A stretch of DNA of 64,000 nt from Sepioteuthis lessoniana (GCA_963585895.1 OY757913.1:107256099-107320098); one strand, 5' to 3'; shown: positions 52,636-61,972, counted from the stretch's first letter. The notes: generated from the sequence alone by a model not told the origin. Numbers and translations: made by a program.

Positions 52636-52775
52636 ATTATAAGGTAAGGGTAAAGTTGAGCAATACAGCGAAAGAAGTAGCTCCCTCCCCTATACCTTGG
52701 TGTAGTAGCTATCAAAAAGAAAGCTTTCGGGTCACCCTCGACTATGGTGGCTAACTTTGCTTTTACTTCTTAAGC
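52636..52775 (+). mobile_element. SINE-2 right part
   Basis: GGGTAAAGTTGAGCAATACAG to CTAACTTTGCTTTTACTTCT completes the split SINE-2. Confidence 0.85.
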
Positions 52776-53346
52776 ACTAGAATCCTACACTAAATCCAAC
52801 ATTGTACAAAAAAACAGATATATAGGTCATAAAATCCAATCAGTGTACTCAACAGGAGCCTTTTCGAAATCCAACCTAAACAGCGTCTAATCATTCAAAC
52901 ACTGTTTTTGAAAGCAGCACTAAGTCAACCTGTAATAATTAGTTTCACTTGATTGCCCTATAAAAAAGCTTCAGGAATTTCAAGCTGATGCAAGTCACTT
53001 CATAGAAAACAAAGGGCAGTAAACTAACGCTTGGTAATATTTCTCGACTGATTTCCCACAAGAAAACTCATGAACTTCAATCTTGTTTGTTTGTTGGGGC
53101 ATTTTTTTATTTGTTTTTTTTTTTTTTTTGTGGGGGAGGGGGCTTTTGTTTTTGTTGGTTTTGTTGTTGCTTTTGTGTGCGTGTGTGTGTGTGTTTTTTT
53201 TTTGTTGTTGTTTGTTTTTTGTTAAATTATTTTGCTTGTTTTATTTTACAGATGAAGAATATCTATGTAAATTACGTTCCTACATTTTATGCAAATGAGT
53301 GAAAACATATTTATAAAACCATTTGTTGGAAAGTAAGAATTCTTAT
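52776..53346. other. no gene recognised; T/G-rich low complexity
   Basis: T-runs with G-rich interruptions at about 53,100-53,225. Cys/Phe/Val-rich open frames there are compositional. Confidence 0.5.
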
Positions 53347-53698
53347 ATTTAACCAAAATATCCTATGTACATTGACTATAAGAATTCTCTTGGGCACCTC
53401 TGGTGGTGTAACGGTTAGCAAGCTAGACTAGCCAACCTACACGAGTGAGTTCGAGTCTCATTGGGCGCCCCATTCATTCTGCCTTGTGCCACATCGAAGC
53501 AAAGAGCTTTGTAAATTACTATATTTGACCAAAATATCCTATGTACATTGACTATAAGAATTCTCTTGGGCACCTCTGGTGGTGTAATGGTTAGCAAGCT
53601 AGACTAGCAAACCTACACGAGTGAGTTCGAGTCTCATTGGGCGCCCCATTCATTCGGCCTTATGCCAGATCGAAGCAAAGAGCTTTGCAAATTACTCT
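53347..53698 (+). mobile_element. SINE-3, duplicated in tandem with its flank (176-bp period)
   Basis: Two copies of the unit CCAAAATATCCTATGTACAT..TAAGAATTCTCTTGGGCACC plus a SINE-3. Each SINE-3 has A-box TGGTGTAAYGGTTAGCA and B-box GTGAGTTCGAGTCTC, and ends CATCGAAGCAAAGAGCTTTG (second copy GATCGAAG). TAAGAATTCT occurs before each SINE and again after the second, consistent with the original target duplication. The two units differ at only a few bases, so the duplication is recent. Confidence 0.85.
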
Positions 53699-53744
53699 AA
53701 GAATTCTCAGTTCGCTGAATATATATTTGGTCGAACATAAGAAT

Positions 53745-53960
53745 TCTATGAATACCTTTCACACAGTGCTAATATCCTTGCAAAAGGTAAGACTCTAATT
53801 ATTCTACGACTAGGTTTGGGTAAATAGTAGGGTAGACTGATTTATTGAGCCTTAGTTAAGCAAATAGTCAAGGAGAAAGAAAATTCTGAATTCAAACCTG
53901 TTAAATTCCACTTAAAATTGACTTAGTGTCACATCCAGTTGGTTTGGAGTTATTGATAAA
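53745..53960 (+). mobile_element. SINE-1, diverged, head lost
   Basis: CTTGCAAAAGGTAAGACTC, TAAATAGTAGGGTAGACTGA and CTGAATTCAAACCTGTTAAA. It matches the SINE-1 body from mid-element onward. Confidence 0.7.
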
Positions 53961-54255
53961 TGAATACTACATTGAATATCCTGAAATAAATTGAACTGAA
54001 ATAGACCGATGGTTCACTAGTTCGCTCGGCTGCCATGGATGGAGATAGAGAGATAGATAGAAAGAAAGAAAAATCTGAGATCGATATTCAAGTAGATATG
54101 CCCAACCACTTGTTAATTGTATTTTAACCCTAAACTGATTTTCATACAAAGGCTTTTGATAGAATCTATTTTAGTAATGCAAATTAAAAAATTATTCAAT
54201 ATTTTTTCCTTTTTCATCAACATTAGATATTTACTATAAATGAAACGTTAAATTT
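53961..54255. other. no recognised feature
   Basis: AT-rich spacer with a few GAAAGAAAG-type bases. Confidence 0.4.
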
Positions 54256-54625
54256 TCTTCAGAATACCCAGCCCAGGTAGCTGTGGCTGTGGAATACACC
54301 GACTGCATCTCAGCAGGGGGATAAGACGGCCCCCTATTAGTATCCTGGATATGACATTAAACAATCTAATGGTGATACCCCAGTAATGCTTTGGAGCTTT
54401 GGGAAATGCGGAGTACCCCTTCATTACCATCACTCCCTGGTCCACTCTGGCCCAGAGTGGTAGCACCTGATAAGGTCCTATCTATGGGTCAGATGGAACT
54501 GTTTGATATTTAAACTGAGAGCAAACAAATGACTTATATTAAATTGAATTGCTTGAAATAGAAATGTTTGATTATTTAACTGCGTGTGAACTAATGACTG
54601 ATATTTAACTGAATTGTAAGTGATA
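54256..54625 (+). mobile_element. RPT-A, left part, split by Tc1
   Basis: Head CCCAGCCCAGGTAGCTGTGG, GGATATGACATTAAACAATC, GGAGTACCCCTTCATTACCA and CTGGCCCAGAGTGGTAGCAC, then body subrepeats to TGAATTGTAAGTGATA. Confidence 0.8.
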
Positions 54626-55241
54626 CAGCGGTTGGACAAAATGATGGAAACACCAAGAATCTTAGTATCATCATTTTGAAACTTTATAAAACCATCAAAA
54701 ATTTGTTATTTTCATGTTTTTTTATTTATTAATTTTTTTATTAATTATTAAGTTTTTTCGTCTAATTTTACTAAAATTGGTGTTTTTTTAAAGATATCAT
54801 CCGAAGAAATTTTTTCAAATTCATTGAAATGGCAGATCTATCAGACTTTAAAATAAGTCAAATTGTTGGTGGTCGTATGGCAGGCCCTAGTGTAGCAAAA
54901 ACCGCTGAAGTATTTGGTATTGCAAGGAGTGCTGCCTTGAAAGTAAAGACAATATTTTGAGAAAGAAGGAAAAACTTCCTCACTGAAGCAAAACTCTGGA
55001 AGAAAACGAAAGCTGTCTGATAGGGACCGTCAGGCTCTTACGTGGATTGTTAGGAAGAATCAAAAGAATATAGCTCCGAAAATTACAGCGAAGCTTAATG
55101 ATCATTTCAAGAAACCAGTTTCCTCAAAAACTGTTAGAAGGGAGCTGCACATGGCTGGATTCCTTGAGAGGACTGCAATCAGAAAACCATATTAAAAAGA
55201 TTGTTTGAAATCTGGTGTTTCCATTATTTGTCTAACCCTTG
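54626..55241 (+). mobile_element. Tc1/mariner deletion derivative, 616 bp, TA target
   Basis: Terminal inverted repeats of ~30 bp: CAGCGGTTGGACAAAATGAT..GGAAACACCA at the left and TGGTGTTTCCATTATTTGTC..TAACCCTTG at the right. TA lies on both sides (54,624-54,625 and 55,242-55,243). Between them is only the N-terminal part of a Tc1-type transposase, so this is a non-autonomous element. Confidence 0.9.
54831..55194 (+). pseudogene. Tc1-type transposase, DNA-binding domain only
   Basis: MADLSDFKISQIVGGRMAG, then VAKTAEVFGIARSAALKV, form the first helix-turn-helix. An in-frame stop follows TIF and then a shift. The second half reads SGRKRKLSDRDRQALTWIVRK and KTVRRELHMAGF. The frame stops at RTAIRKPY and the right inverted repeat follows within ~20 bp. 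Full Tc1 transposases are about 340 residues and continue with a DDE catalytic domain, which is completely absent. Confidence 0.88.
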
Positions 55242-55243
55242 TA

Positions 55244-55430
55244 CATACCATACTTGGAACCATTTAACTTTGTTGACATGCTATATTGAATTGCTAGAAA
55301 TAGAACTGTTAGCTCCTTTAACTGTGTCAATCTAAAAAAAATGTGTTTACAAATCATATATCTAATATATATGTAAAAAGAGGAATCGGCATTAAATGCC
55401 ATAAAACCAAAGCAAGCTAGACTAAACAGA
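55244..55430 (+). mobile_element. RPT-A, right part
   Basis: Body subrepeats (CATTTAACTTTGTTGACATG, TGAATTGCTAGAAATAGAAC), then a shortened tail CGGCATTAAATGCCATAAAACC. In the tail the hairpin loop and inner stem are deleted, leaving only GGCAT..ATGCC. Confidence 0.75.
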
Positions 55431-55573
55431 ATATTCCATTTGGCATTCAATACGCTTATTCCAAACCCTAACAATTTTCCCCGATTACATCCGAAAGTAT
55501 TCTTTTAATATATTGTGAAGCTGCACAGTCGTATTTCTCTAATGTTTTCCATGTCCTCAAATGAGTTGTACTG

Positions 55574-55662
55574 CCGACGGGGCTTTGAATAAACTGAGTA
55601 TAAACTTTGTAAAGGGATAAAACCCCACCAAAAGAGATGTCCTGACTATAACATTTGGTAAT
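55574..55662 (+). mobile_element. RPT-A head fragment, diverged
   Basis: CGGGGCTTTGAATAAACTGA and AGAGATGTCCTGACTATAAC resemble the head. Confidence 0.45.
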
Positions 55663-55666
55663 TCCT

Positions 55667-56484
55667 TGTGTTGTGTTTTTTTTCCGAATATAGAAGAGGT
55701 GTGTATTCTTTTCAGATTTTGGGGTTGTCTCTGGCTTTTAATTATTTTGTTGTGTCAAGTATTTCTTTGATTTTGTCTTTGTTTTCAATTTCTTCCAGAT
55801 TTTTCATTATTTCTGTGAATAGTTCTGAATTATTCTTGTTGTAGGTTGCAACGCATGGAAAGGGATTTTCGTTGTTGTGTTTTCTCAGGTTCCTTAATTC
55901 TCTTTGGGGTATTTTTTCTGCTAATTCTAACCCTTTATTTATTAGTGTTGTTAGATATCCTCTTTGGTGTAGGGTTGTGTGTAGTTCTTTGAGGCGTGTT
56001 TTTTTCTTGTTCTTATCGGTGATTATTGTGTATATTCTACGTGCTAGAGTGTAAGGGATGGATTTTATAATTTTTTTTTTTGTGGGGGTGCTTTTGAAGT
56101 AGAGGTATTGTTGGGTGTTTGTTGATTTGTGGTAGATATCTTTGATGATTTTGCTATATACGTTTTTTATTCGGCTGTCTAAAAATGGTAATTCTTTTAA
56201 GCTATGTTCCACAGTAATTTTTTTTAGGGTGTAGGTTTTGTAGAAGGTCGTTCAATTCGTTGATTTTCCCCCATGGGTATTTCCAGAATATGAAACGATC
56301 ATCCAAATATCTTTTCCATAGTTTGGTAAAGTCTTCTTTTATGTCGTTGCCATATTTTTTACCTACTATTTCATATAGGTTTTCTTCTAAATACGCTAGG
56401 ATTAGGGTAGCGTATGTTGACACCATTTTAGTTTCCAGAGCTGTTCCTAGAGTCTAGATATAGTTAATCTTATTGAATTGGAAG
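55667..56484 (-). mobile_element. Penelope-like element, RT C-terminal half
   Basis: Reverse frames encode, from the LTR boundary downward: TKMVSTYATLILAYLEENLY, KRYLDDRFIFWKYPWG (the YLDD catalytic pair), LKELPFLDSRI, and IPYTLARRIYTIITDKNK. After a shift near 55,741 comes IKSQRQPQNLKRIHTSS. This is the Penelope/PLE RT order. The GIY-YIG endonuclease that should follow is missing, because the element ends near 55,667. Stops and two frameshifts make it dead. Confidence 0.88.
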
Positions 56485-57018
56485 TGTAACATATTGACCC
56501 TCGACCGAGCCGTCAGTCAAGAGATGCACCTGTGTAAATAAGCGGAAGAACAGCGAAACAGGTGCATCCGGTCGAAGATATCGGAATATCACCTTGACCT
56601 GTGGATGTGGTTGAATTCGGTGATGATGCGTACGCCCACGGGAAGCAGGTAGACGAAGGACAATTATATAACCAGGTGCCACAGACGGCTTGGAGCAGTT
56701 GCAGTTGCAGTCAGTTGGGGACAAGATGCCAGCGTGAGAACAGCGTGCAGACTGAGGGCTTTGTGCCCTTCGTGACCCACGGTTGAGCAGCCCAGCCAGA
56801 ATGTGGAAGAAGTGCTGCTATGGCGAGAATAACTTTGGGTCAATATGTAGCATTCTGTCCCCGTCTCCATCTCACCTCTCACACACAACCAACATCAACC
56901 TTTTCGAATAAAGTGTGAGAGGTATATATTTATAAAGAAGTGTGTTCGTTCATTATTGTTGACTATGTCCCGCTTATATTTGTATACATATTGTGTAGTT
57001 GTATGTGACTATACAACA
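56485..57018 (+). mobile_element. solo LTR-alpha, 534 bp, TSD GAAG
   Basis: Begins TGTAACATATTGACCCTCGA and ends GTGACTATACAACA, flanked by GAAG at 56,481-56,484 and 57,019-57,022. GAATAAAGTGTGAGAGGTAT at about 56,905 supplies a polyadenylation signal, giving the + orientation. Sequence joins cleanly into Penelope coding sequence on the reverse strand when the LTR is skipped. Confidence 0.92.
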
Positions 57019-57664
57019 GAAGGAGTTATTGTTAAGGATTATTTATATACCCTGTATGATAAAATTTTTGTAAAATCTAGCGTGTAATGTATTTGGGTGT
57101 TTATCTATCCAAAATGAGATGGCTTATTTTTCTAAATTCAAGGGGGATATTTCTATATAGGTTTGTGATGTCAAATGTGGCTATGAAGATATTACTATAT
57201 AGGTTCGTGATGTCAAATGTGGCTACTTAGGAAAGGTTATAGTAAGATATCTATACGTTTGTTAATCTGCTAGTCGAGTAAGACAGCCCTGCCACAAGGA
57301 GCCTAAATTTTAGGTCACTAGGGTTTGGGATTTCCATATATTCTGATTTTTGTGTTTCTACGGCGTTTTTTATTTGTTTGGAATAGTGAATTTTTGGTAG
57401 TCCGTAGAAGTTGCTAGTTTTGGAGATGTGGTTTGTTAAGAAGTCTTTTTTTCTTTTTTGATTTGTGATTTGTTATGTATTTTGCAGAATTTTGTGATTT
57501 TTTATATTATATTATTGTCTACGTTTGTATCTATTAGTTTGCAGTAGGTTTTATCTTCTAATATTTCTTGGATTTTGGTTTTATAGTACGCTTTATCTAA
57601 GATAAGTAAGGCACTACCTTTGTCGGCTTCTTTTATAATTATGCTTTTATTTTCCAGTAGATTA
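57019..57664 (-). mobile_element. Penelope-like element, RT N-terminal half
   Basis: Reverse frames encode SIIIKEADKGSALLILDKAYY near 57,590-57,655 and SNFYGLPKIHYSKQIKNAV near 57,360-57,415. Next is SDLKFRLLVAGLSYSTSRL. FYGLPKIH and the VAG-P/L-TSRL block are diagnostic for PLEs. A ~36-bp segment (ATATAGGTTYGTGATGTCAA) is tandemly duplicated at about 57,155-57,225. It ends at a (TA)n tract at 57,662. Confidence 0.88.
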
Positions 57665-57752
57665 TATATATATATATATATATAGAAGGAAAAAACTGTT
57701 TGTGAAACCCGAAACTACTCCAACGCCAATACACACACACACACACACACAC
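57662..57752. repeat. (TA)n and (CA)n microsatellites
   Basis: TA at 57,662-57,684 and CA at about 57,730-57,752. Confidence 0.9.
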
Positions 57753-57865
57753 AAAACTATAAACATATCAAATATCAAAGATGGGTAAAGCGGACCAAAG
57801 TAAACACACTCCAGGAAAGAGGGAGAATGACCCCTACATAATCCTGCTTGACCAACCAAAGGTCA

Positions 57866-57938
57866 TTTAAAATGGAATCAAGAGTGAGTTCACGTCTCAT
57901 TAAGTACCCCATTAACGAGGCCTTGTGCCACATATGTT
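57866..57938 (+). mobile_element. SINE-3 fragment
   Basis: GTGAGTTCACGTCTCATTAAG, TACCCCATTAACGAGGCC and TTGTGCCACAT match the B-box-to-middle part of SINE-3. Confidence 0.6.
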
Positions 57939-57966
57939 CTCTGACGAAAGCAACAAGCTAGAAACG

Positions 57967-58026
<60 letters not shown>
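57967..58026. repeat. (CA)n(TA)n compound microsatellite
   Basis: CA units then TA units. Confidence 0.95.
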
Positions 58027-58029
<3 letters not shown>

Positions 58030-58136
58030 CACGTATGTAAGAACAAAATAAATAAATTCAAAAAATACAAACCTCTTCGTGGACCTTCTTATTTTAAAAT
58101 ATATCCTTACTCTTACTTTAGATCTACAACAACCAT

Positions 58137-58137
<1 letters not shown>

Positions 58138-58188
<51 letters not shown>
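58138..58188. repeat. (TA)n microsatellite
   Basis: ~25 TA units. Confidence 0.95.
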
Positions 58189-58190
<2 letters not shown>

Positions 58191-58354
58191 GGAAAATAAG
58201 TGGAAAAGGGGATGAACCAAAAGACTGAAAACGGATGAAGTCTTTTTTTATTTAAAGTCGAAATATCATTTTTTAATCCGTTGTCAGTGTTTTTGTTAAT
58301 CCAGTTTTCTGCTTATTTTTCTTATTTCATTGCATTTACCAAATCACTATTTCT

Positions 58355-58355
<1 letters not shown>

Positions 58356-58427
<72 letters not shown>
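58356..58427. repeat. (CA)n(TA)n compound microsatellite
   Basis: ~19 CA then ~16 TA units. Confidence 0.95.
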
Positions 58428-58430
<3 letters not shown>

Positions 58431-59105
58431 TAAAACGATCTGTGTCTTATTTGTTACTAGTTTATTTACTGCCAAAAAGAACATTATCTAAGGGTGGTAA
58501 TTCTATAACTTTTTTATCGCAAGGGTTGGGTATGCCAAAGTGCAAACCTAAAGCGCAGGAGAAAAGAAAAATAACAAATATTCGCTTGAGTCCGGATCCA
58601 AATCAGATGTGTACAAAAGCGACATTTTAAAAGCGAATAGAACATTGCAATTAGATTCAGATTCAGAGAACAAAGAATATAGGCGTGCCTTAGAGAGCTG
58701 CCTGTTTCAGAAGGAGGTGGGATGTACACTGTGGATATAGTGATGTGTGTTCGGGGAGAGGTGGACACACGGTTACTGCCGGTAATTGTTTGCACGTGTC
58801 ACGAGTGAGGTGTCAATCATACGAAATCGCTTCATGTCGGCCAAGCTTGCTCGCTCCCAGAAAGATTTGGCAAAGGTTGGATTATATTACACATGACAAG
58901 ACAGACACCTGGACGCAGATAAATCGCATCAAAACGATCGCGGAGAGATTATTATAATTTTGTAAAGCCGGCCTGTCAGTGAGCCAAGACAGATCCGGTG
59001 TTAAGGGCAGGGAGAGAAAGAGATAGACAGATAGACAGACCGATACAAATAAGAAACATGCGAAGACGTAAGGTTACAAAGAGAGTGCCATAAAAGGAGA
59101 TATGA
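58428..59105. other. no recognised gene
   Basis: Normal-complexity sequence. Open frames of 60-90 codons on both strands (58,442-58,957) lack recognised domains. No repeat partner was noticed, so this could be single-copy DNA or an unrecognised element. Confidence 0.4.
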
Positions 59106-59144
<39 letters not shown>

Positions 59145-59145
59145 C
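59106..59145. repeat. (CA)n(TA)n compound microsatellite
   Basis: CA then TA units. Confidence 0.95.
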
Positions 59146-59353
59146 GACGATCATTCAATAAACATTACCCAGGTTTTAAATTTGTTTCAAACCTCTCAAC
59201 TGTGTCTTAACTTCTATGCAGGTGAGGCCCGTACAAGAATCTGAATTAATTTTTCTAGTTTTATTACAAATGTTTGTGTGTTTCCCCAACAGAAAATGGT
59301 CACTTATGGCTCTACTTTCTGGGTGAGTGTGAGAATGTTTTGAACGACTCTTA

Positions 59354-59356
59354 GAC

Positions 59357-59400
<44 letters not shown>

Positions 59401-59480
59401 TTTATACAAAATTGGACATAGATAGATAGATAGATCTGGAAAAAAATTGATAGAAATGCATATAAGATAGATAGATAGAT
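59354..59480. repeat. (GATA)n tracts
   Basis: GATA runs at 59,354-59,400, about 59,418-59,434 and 59,466-59,480. Confidence 0.95.
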
Positions 59481-59487
59481 ACTCAAA

Positions 59488-59768
59488 CCCTCCGCAGGAG
59501 CAGGATGTGACGCAAGGTCAATTTTTAAGTAGAGTTTAACAGGCTTTAATTCACAGTTTTCATTCTCCTAGACTAGTTGTCATAGCAAGATTAAAAAACC
59601 CAGACTGCTCTACTATTTACCCGCATTTGGAAAAACAATGGTAGGAATCATACTTTTCCCAAGAAAATAGGCACGAAATGAAATGAAAACAGCCTCATCC
59701 CAGATTTGAAATCGGGTCTTCATGTCCATTTCCTACGGCCGTAAAGGTTACACCACGAGAACATCCTC
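59488..59768 (-). mobile_element. SINE-1, reverse strand, moderately diverged
   Basis: CCCTCCGCAGGAGCAGGATGTG, GTTTTCATTCTCCTAGACTA, CCAGATTTGAAATCGGG and GTCCATTTCCTACGGCCG run through the whole family in reverse. Confidence 0.75.
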
Positions 59769-59813
59769 TTTCTTTGTCTCTCTTTGTGTCTCTGTCTCTG
59801 TCGCTCTCTGTAA

Positions 59814-59817
<4 letters not shown>

Positions 59818-59850
<33 letters not shown>

Positions 59851-59851
59851 C
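59818..59851. repeat. (TC)n(TA)n compound microsatellite
   Basis: TC then TA units. Confidence 0.9.
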
Positions 59852-59857
59852 ATTTAA

Positions 59858-60052
59858 GGTAGCTGGGCTGAGCAGAATAGTACGGTTATCGTCTGAGATA
59901 AAGGAATCGGCAAACCTAGTGCAACTACGAGAGCAGACTGCGTTACTATTCGTGACAATTCCCTTAAATAAGGCAAGAATTCATGCAAGCTATAGATAAA
60001 TAGTAGGTTAGGCAACAGCTCTAGAAGTACGACTGAATTCAAACACCTGTAT
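59858..60052 (+). mobile_element. SINE-1, diverged, forward strand
   Basis: ACGGTTATCGTCTGAGA (A-box region), CAAGCTATAGATAAATAGTA and CTGAATTCAAACACCTGT. The middle is shortened. Confidence 0.55.
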
Positions 60053-60118
60053 TGCATTGTCCTAACTTAGATAAATATACGTACTTAGAACTCGCTAATT
60101 GTAAATATATCAAAATAA

Positions 60119-60119
60119 G

Positions 60120-60169
<50 letters not shown>
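60119..60169. repeat. (TA)n microsatellite
   Basis: ~25 TA units. Confidence 0.95.
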
Positions 60170-60171
60170 TT

Positions 60172-60281
60172 TCTTTAAGAAAAAAAACAAAGACCGGTTA
60201 CTTTAGGATTATGAATTTATTTCCATCCTGTTATGTGTTTTATAAATTTACTCCCAACTCTGGTTTAACTGGACCGAATAA

Positions 60282-60282
<1 letters not shown>
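60172..60282 (+). mobile_element. possible MITE fragment, right end
   Basis: Internal module GGATTATGAATTTATTTCCA then terminus TCCCAACTCTGGTTTAACTG..GACCGAATAATACT next to TA. It complements the left-end fragment at 3,352. Confidence 0.45.

Positions 60283-60338
<56 letters not shown>
60283..60338. repeat. (TA)n microsatellite
   Basis: ~27 TA units. Confidence 0.95.
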
Positions 60339-60342
<4 letters not shown>

Positions 60343-60600
60343 AGACCCTCCACTCGGGCAGAATATGACACAAGGTCACTTTTAAGCGGAGTTTAACAGG
60401 TTTGAATTCAGAGTTGTCCTTTTCCTAGACTAGGCTGAAGAACCTAATCTGCCCTACTATGTTACCCATAGCTGGAGGGAGAATAATTGGATTCATACCT
60501 TTCCCAAGGGTATTCGTGCTATGTGAAATGCAATCAGTCTCGTCCAGGATTTGAACTCGTGTCGCCGTGTCCATTTCCTACGACGATAACCATTACACCA
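60343..60600 (-). mobile_element. SINE-1, reverse strand, inserted in TA repeats
   Basis: CCAGACCCTCCACTCGGGCAG (reverse tail), then the full body to CGATAACCATTACACCA (reverse A-box). TA repeats lie on both sides. Substitutions are few, so it is relatively young. Confidence 0.85.
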
Positions 60601-60611
60601 TATATATATAT

Positions 60612-60829
60612 CACCATGATAGCATGGGTTTCTTTGACATTCTCCGGCCATCTATCTCTATCACCTAATGCTCCTGGAAAATCTTCTAGACTGGATCTTG
60701 TGTCCGCACAGAGCTGATGTTTGTAAATCTTCAGTGGTCATCCAACGCTGGCACGTCCACAAGTAGAAAATCCATAAGAGAACGTTGTAATTTGCTTCTC
60801 CTGCAATACTCCTCATGTCTTGGACGTCT
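60612..60829 (-). mobile_element. RTE-type LINE 3' part, left of LTR-alpha
   Basis: Reverse blocks: ATCTATCTCTATCACCTAAT, GTGTCCGCACAGAGCTG (the QQLC block) and TTTGCTTCTCCTGCAATACTCC (the GHCW..KDEL region). It is degenerate and interrupted at 60,830. Confidence 0.75.
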
Positions 60830-61260
60830 TGTTGTATATCCATTATACAAATATAAGCAGAGATAATAAACATAATATACGAAGTTCAATGAACGAACGA
60901 ATACACTTCTTTATAAAAATATATCTCTCACACTTTATTCTCGAATGGGTGATGTGTCTTGTGTGTGTGCGATGAGCTGCAGATAGGGACAGGCTGCTAT
61001 ATTGACCCAAGTTCTTTTCGCGACCATAGCAGCACTTCTTCCTCATCTTGGCTGGGGTTGCTCAACCGTGGGTCTCTGAGGGCCCAAAGTCCTCTGTCTG
61101 CCGCTGGCTCTCACTTCGGCATCTTGTCTCCAACTGACTCGAACCATCTGTGTACCTGGTTATATTATTGTCTCACGTACACTTGCTTCCGCTGTTCTTC
61201 CGTTTATTTACACAGGTGCACCTCTTGATTGACGGCTCGGTCGAAGGTCAATATATAACA
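60830..61260 (-). mobile_element. solo LTR-alpha, 431 bp, TSD GTCT/ACCT
   Basis: Begins TGTTGTATATCC and ends GGTCAATATATAACA. Reverse markers: CACTTTATTCTCGAATGGG (polyadenylation signal on the reverse strand), TATATTGACCC and GACGGCTCGGTCGAAGG. The flanks GTCT (60,826-60,829) and ACCT (61,261-61,264) align with the RTE target sequence and fit a decayed 4-bp duplication. Confidence 0.85.
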
Positions 61261-61455
61261 ACCTTACTTGGATGTTTTGTGAGATGGGTAGCTGATGGCT
61301 ATACATCTGGTGTTTTGTGGGATGTTGATTCCAGGATTTGTTCAAAACAGTATACCGTATAATGTTGTTCCCATCTAGGCTTTTCTCAATGCGTTTTGTT
61401 AGCGTCTATGTGGTGCATTCCTATAGTAGTATGAACACAACTATGTTTGTGCAAG
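61261..61455 (-). mobile_element. RTE-type LINE, right of LTR-alpha
   Basis: TGTTTTGTGAGATGGGTAGC, TGTTTTGTGGGATGTTGATTCC, AGGCTTTTCTCAATGCGTTT and GTCTATGTGGTGCATTCC continue upstream through the RTE frame in reverse. It is 5'-truncated after the LLYGC region. Confidence 0.75.
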
Positions 61456-61565
61456 TCCTGATTCTGTTCCTCAAATTCCTCTGAGTGTTGAGCTTGATAT
61501 ATAAGTAGCTCTATTGCTCAATAGATGTGATAATATGATGGAAAATAAATGAGATAGACGTGTGT

Positions 61566-61606
61566 AAGCATAGATAGATAGATAGATAGATAAGAACAGC
61601 ACAAAG

Positions 61607-61640
<34 letters not shown>

Positions 61641-61972
61641 TTAATAGGGTGAGACAAATACGAACAGAGATAGATAGATAGATACATACATACATACATA
61701 CACGCATACATACATATAGAATGAGTTAGATATATAGACAGAATGAGTCCAACAAATAGATAGATAAATAGATATAATGAGTCCAGTAGATAGATAGATA
61801 GATAGATATTAATAGGGTGAGACAAATATGAACATAGATACATACATACATATGAATAAATTGGGTAAAATAGATTGCTAGATAGATTGATATGCAGAAA
61901 CTGGACTAGAGAGATGCATACATACATACATACGTATGAATAAGCTGGGATAGATAAATTGATAGATAGATA
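61566..61972. repeat. (GATA)n field with duplicated segments
   Basis: At least eight GATA/GATA-like runs separated by short blocks. One block, TTAATAGGGTGAGACAAATA, occurs twice (about 61,641 and 61,809). This shows segmental duplication of a ~168-bp unit. Long tyrosine/serine-rich frames here are translated repeat. Confidence 0.9.

Noticed and set aside
56485-57018. Reading the LTR-alpha interior (for example the frame at 56,601-56,786) as coding
   Set aside because: The segment is an LTR with defined ends and a target duplication; its short frames are not conserved among copies.
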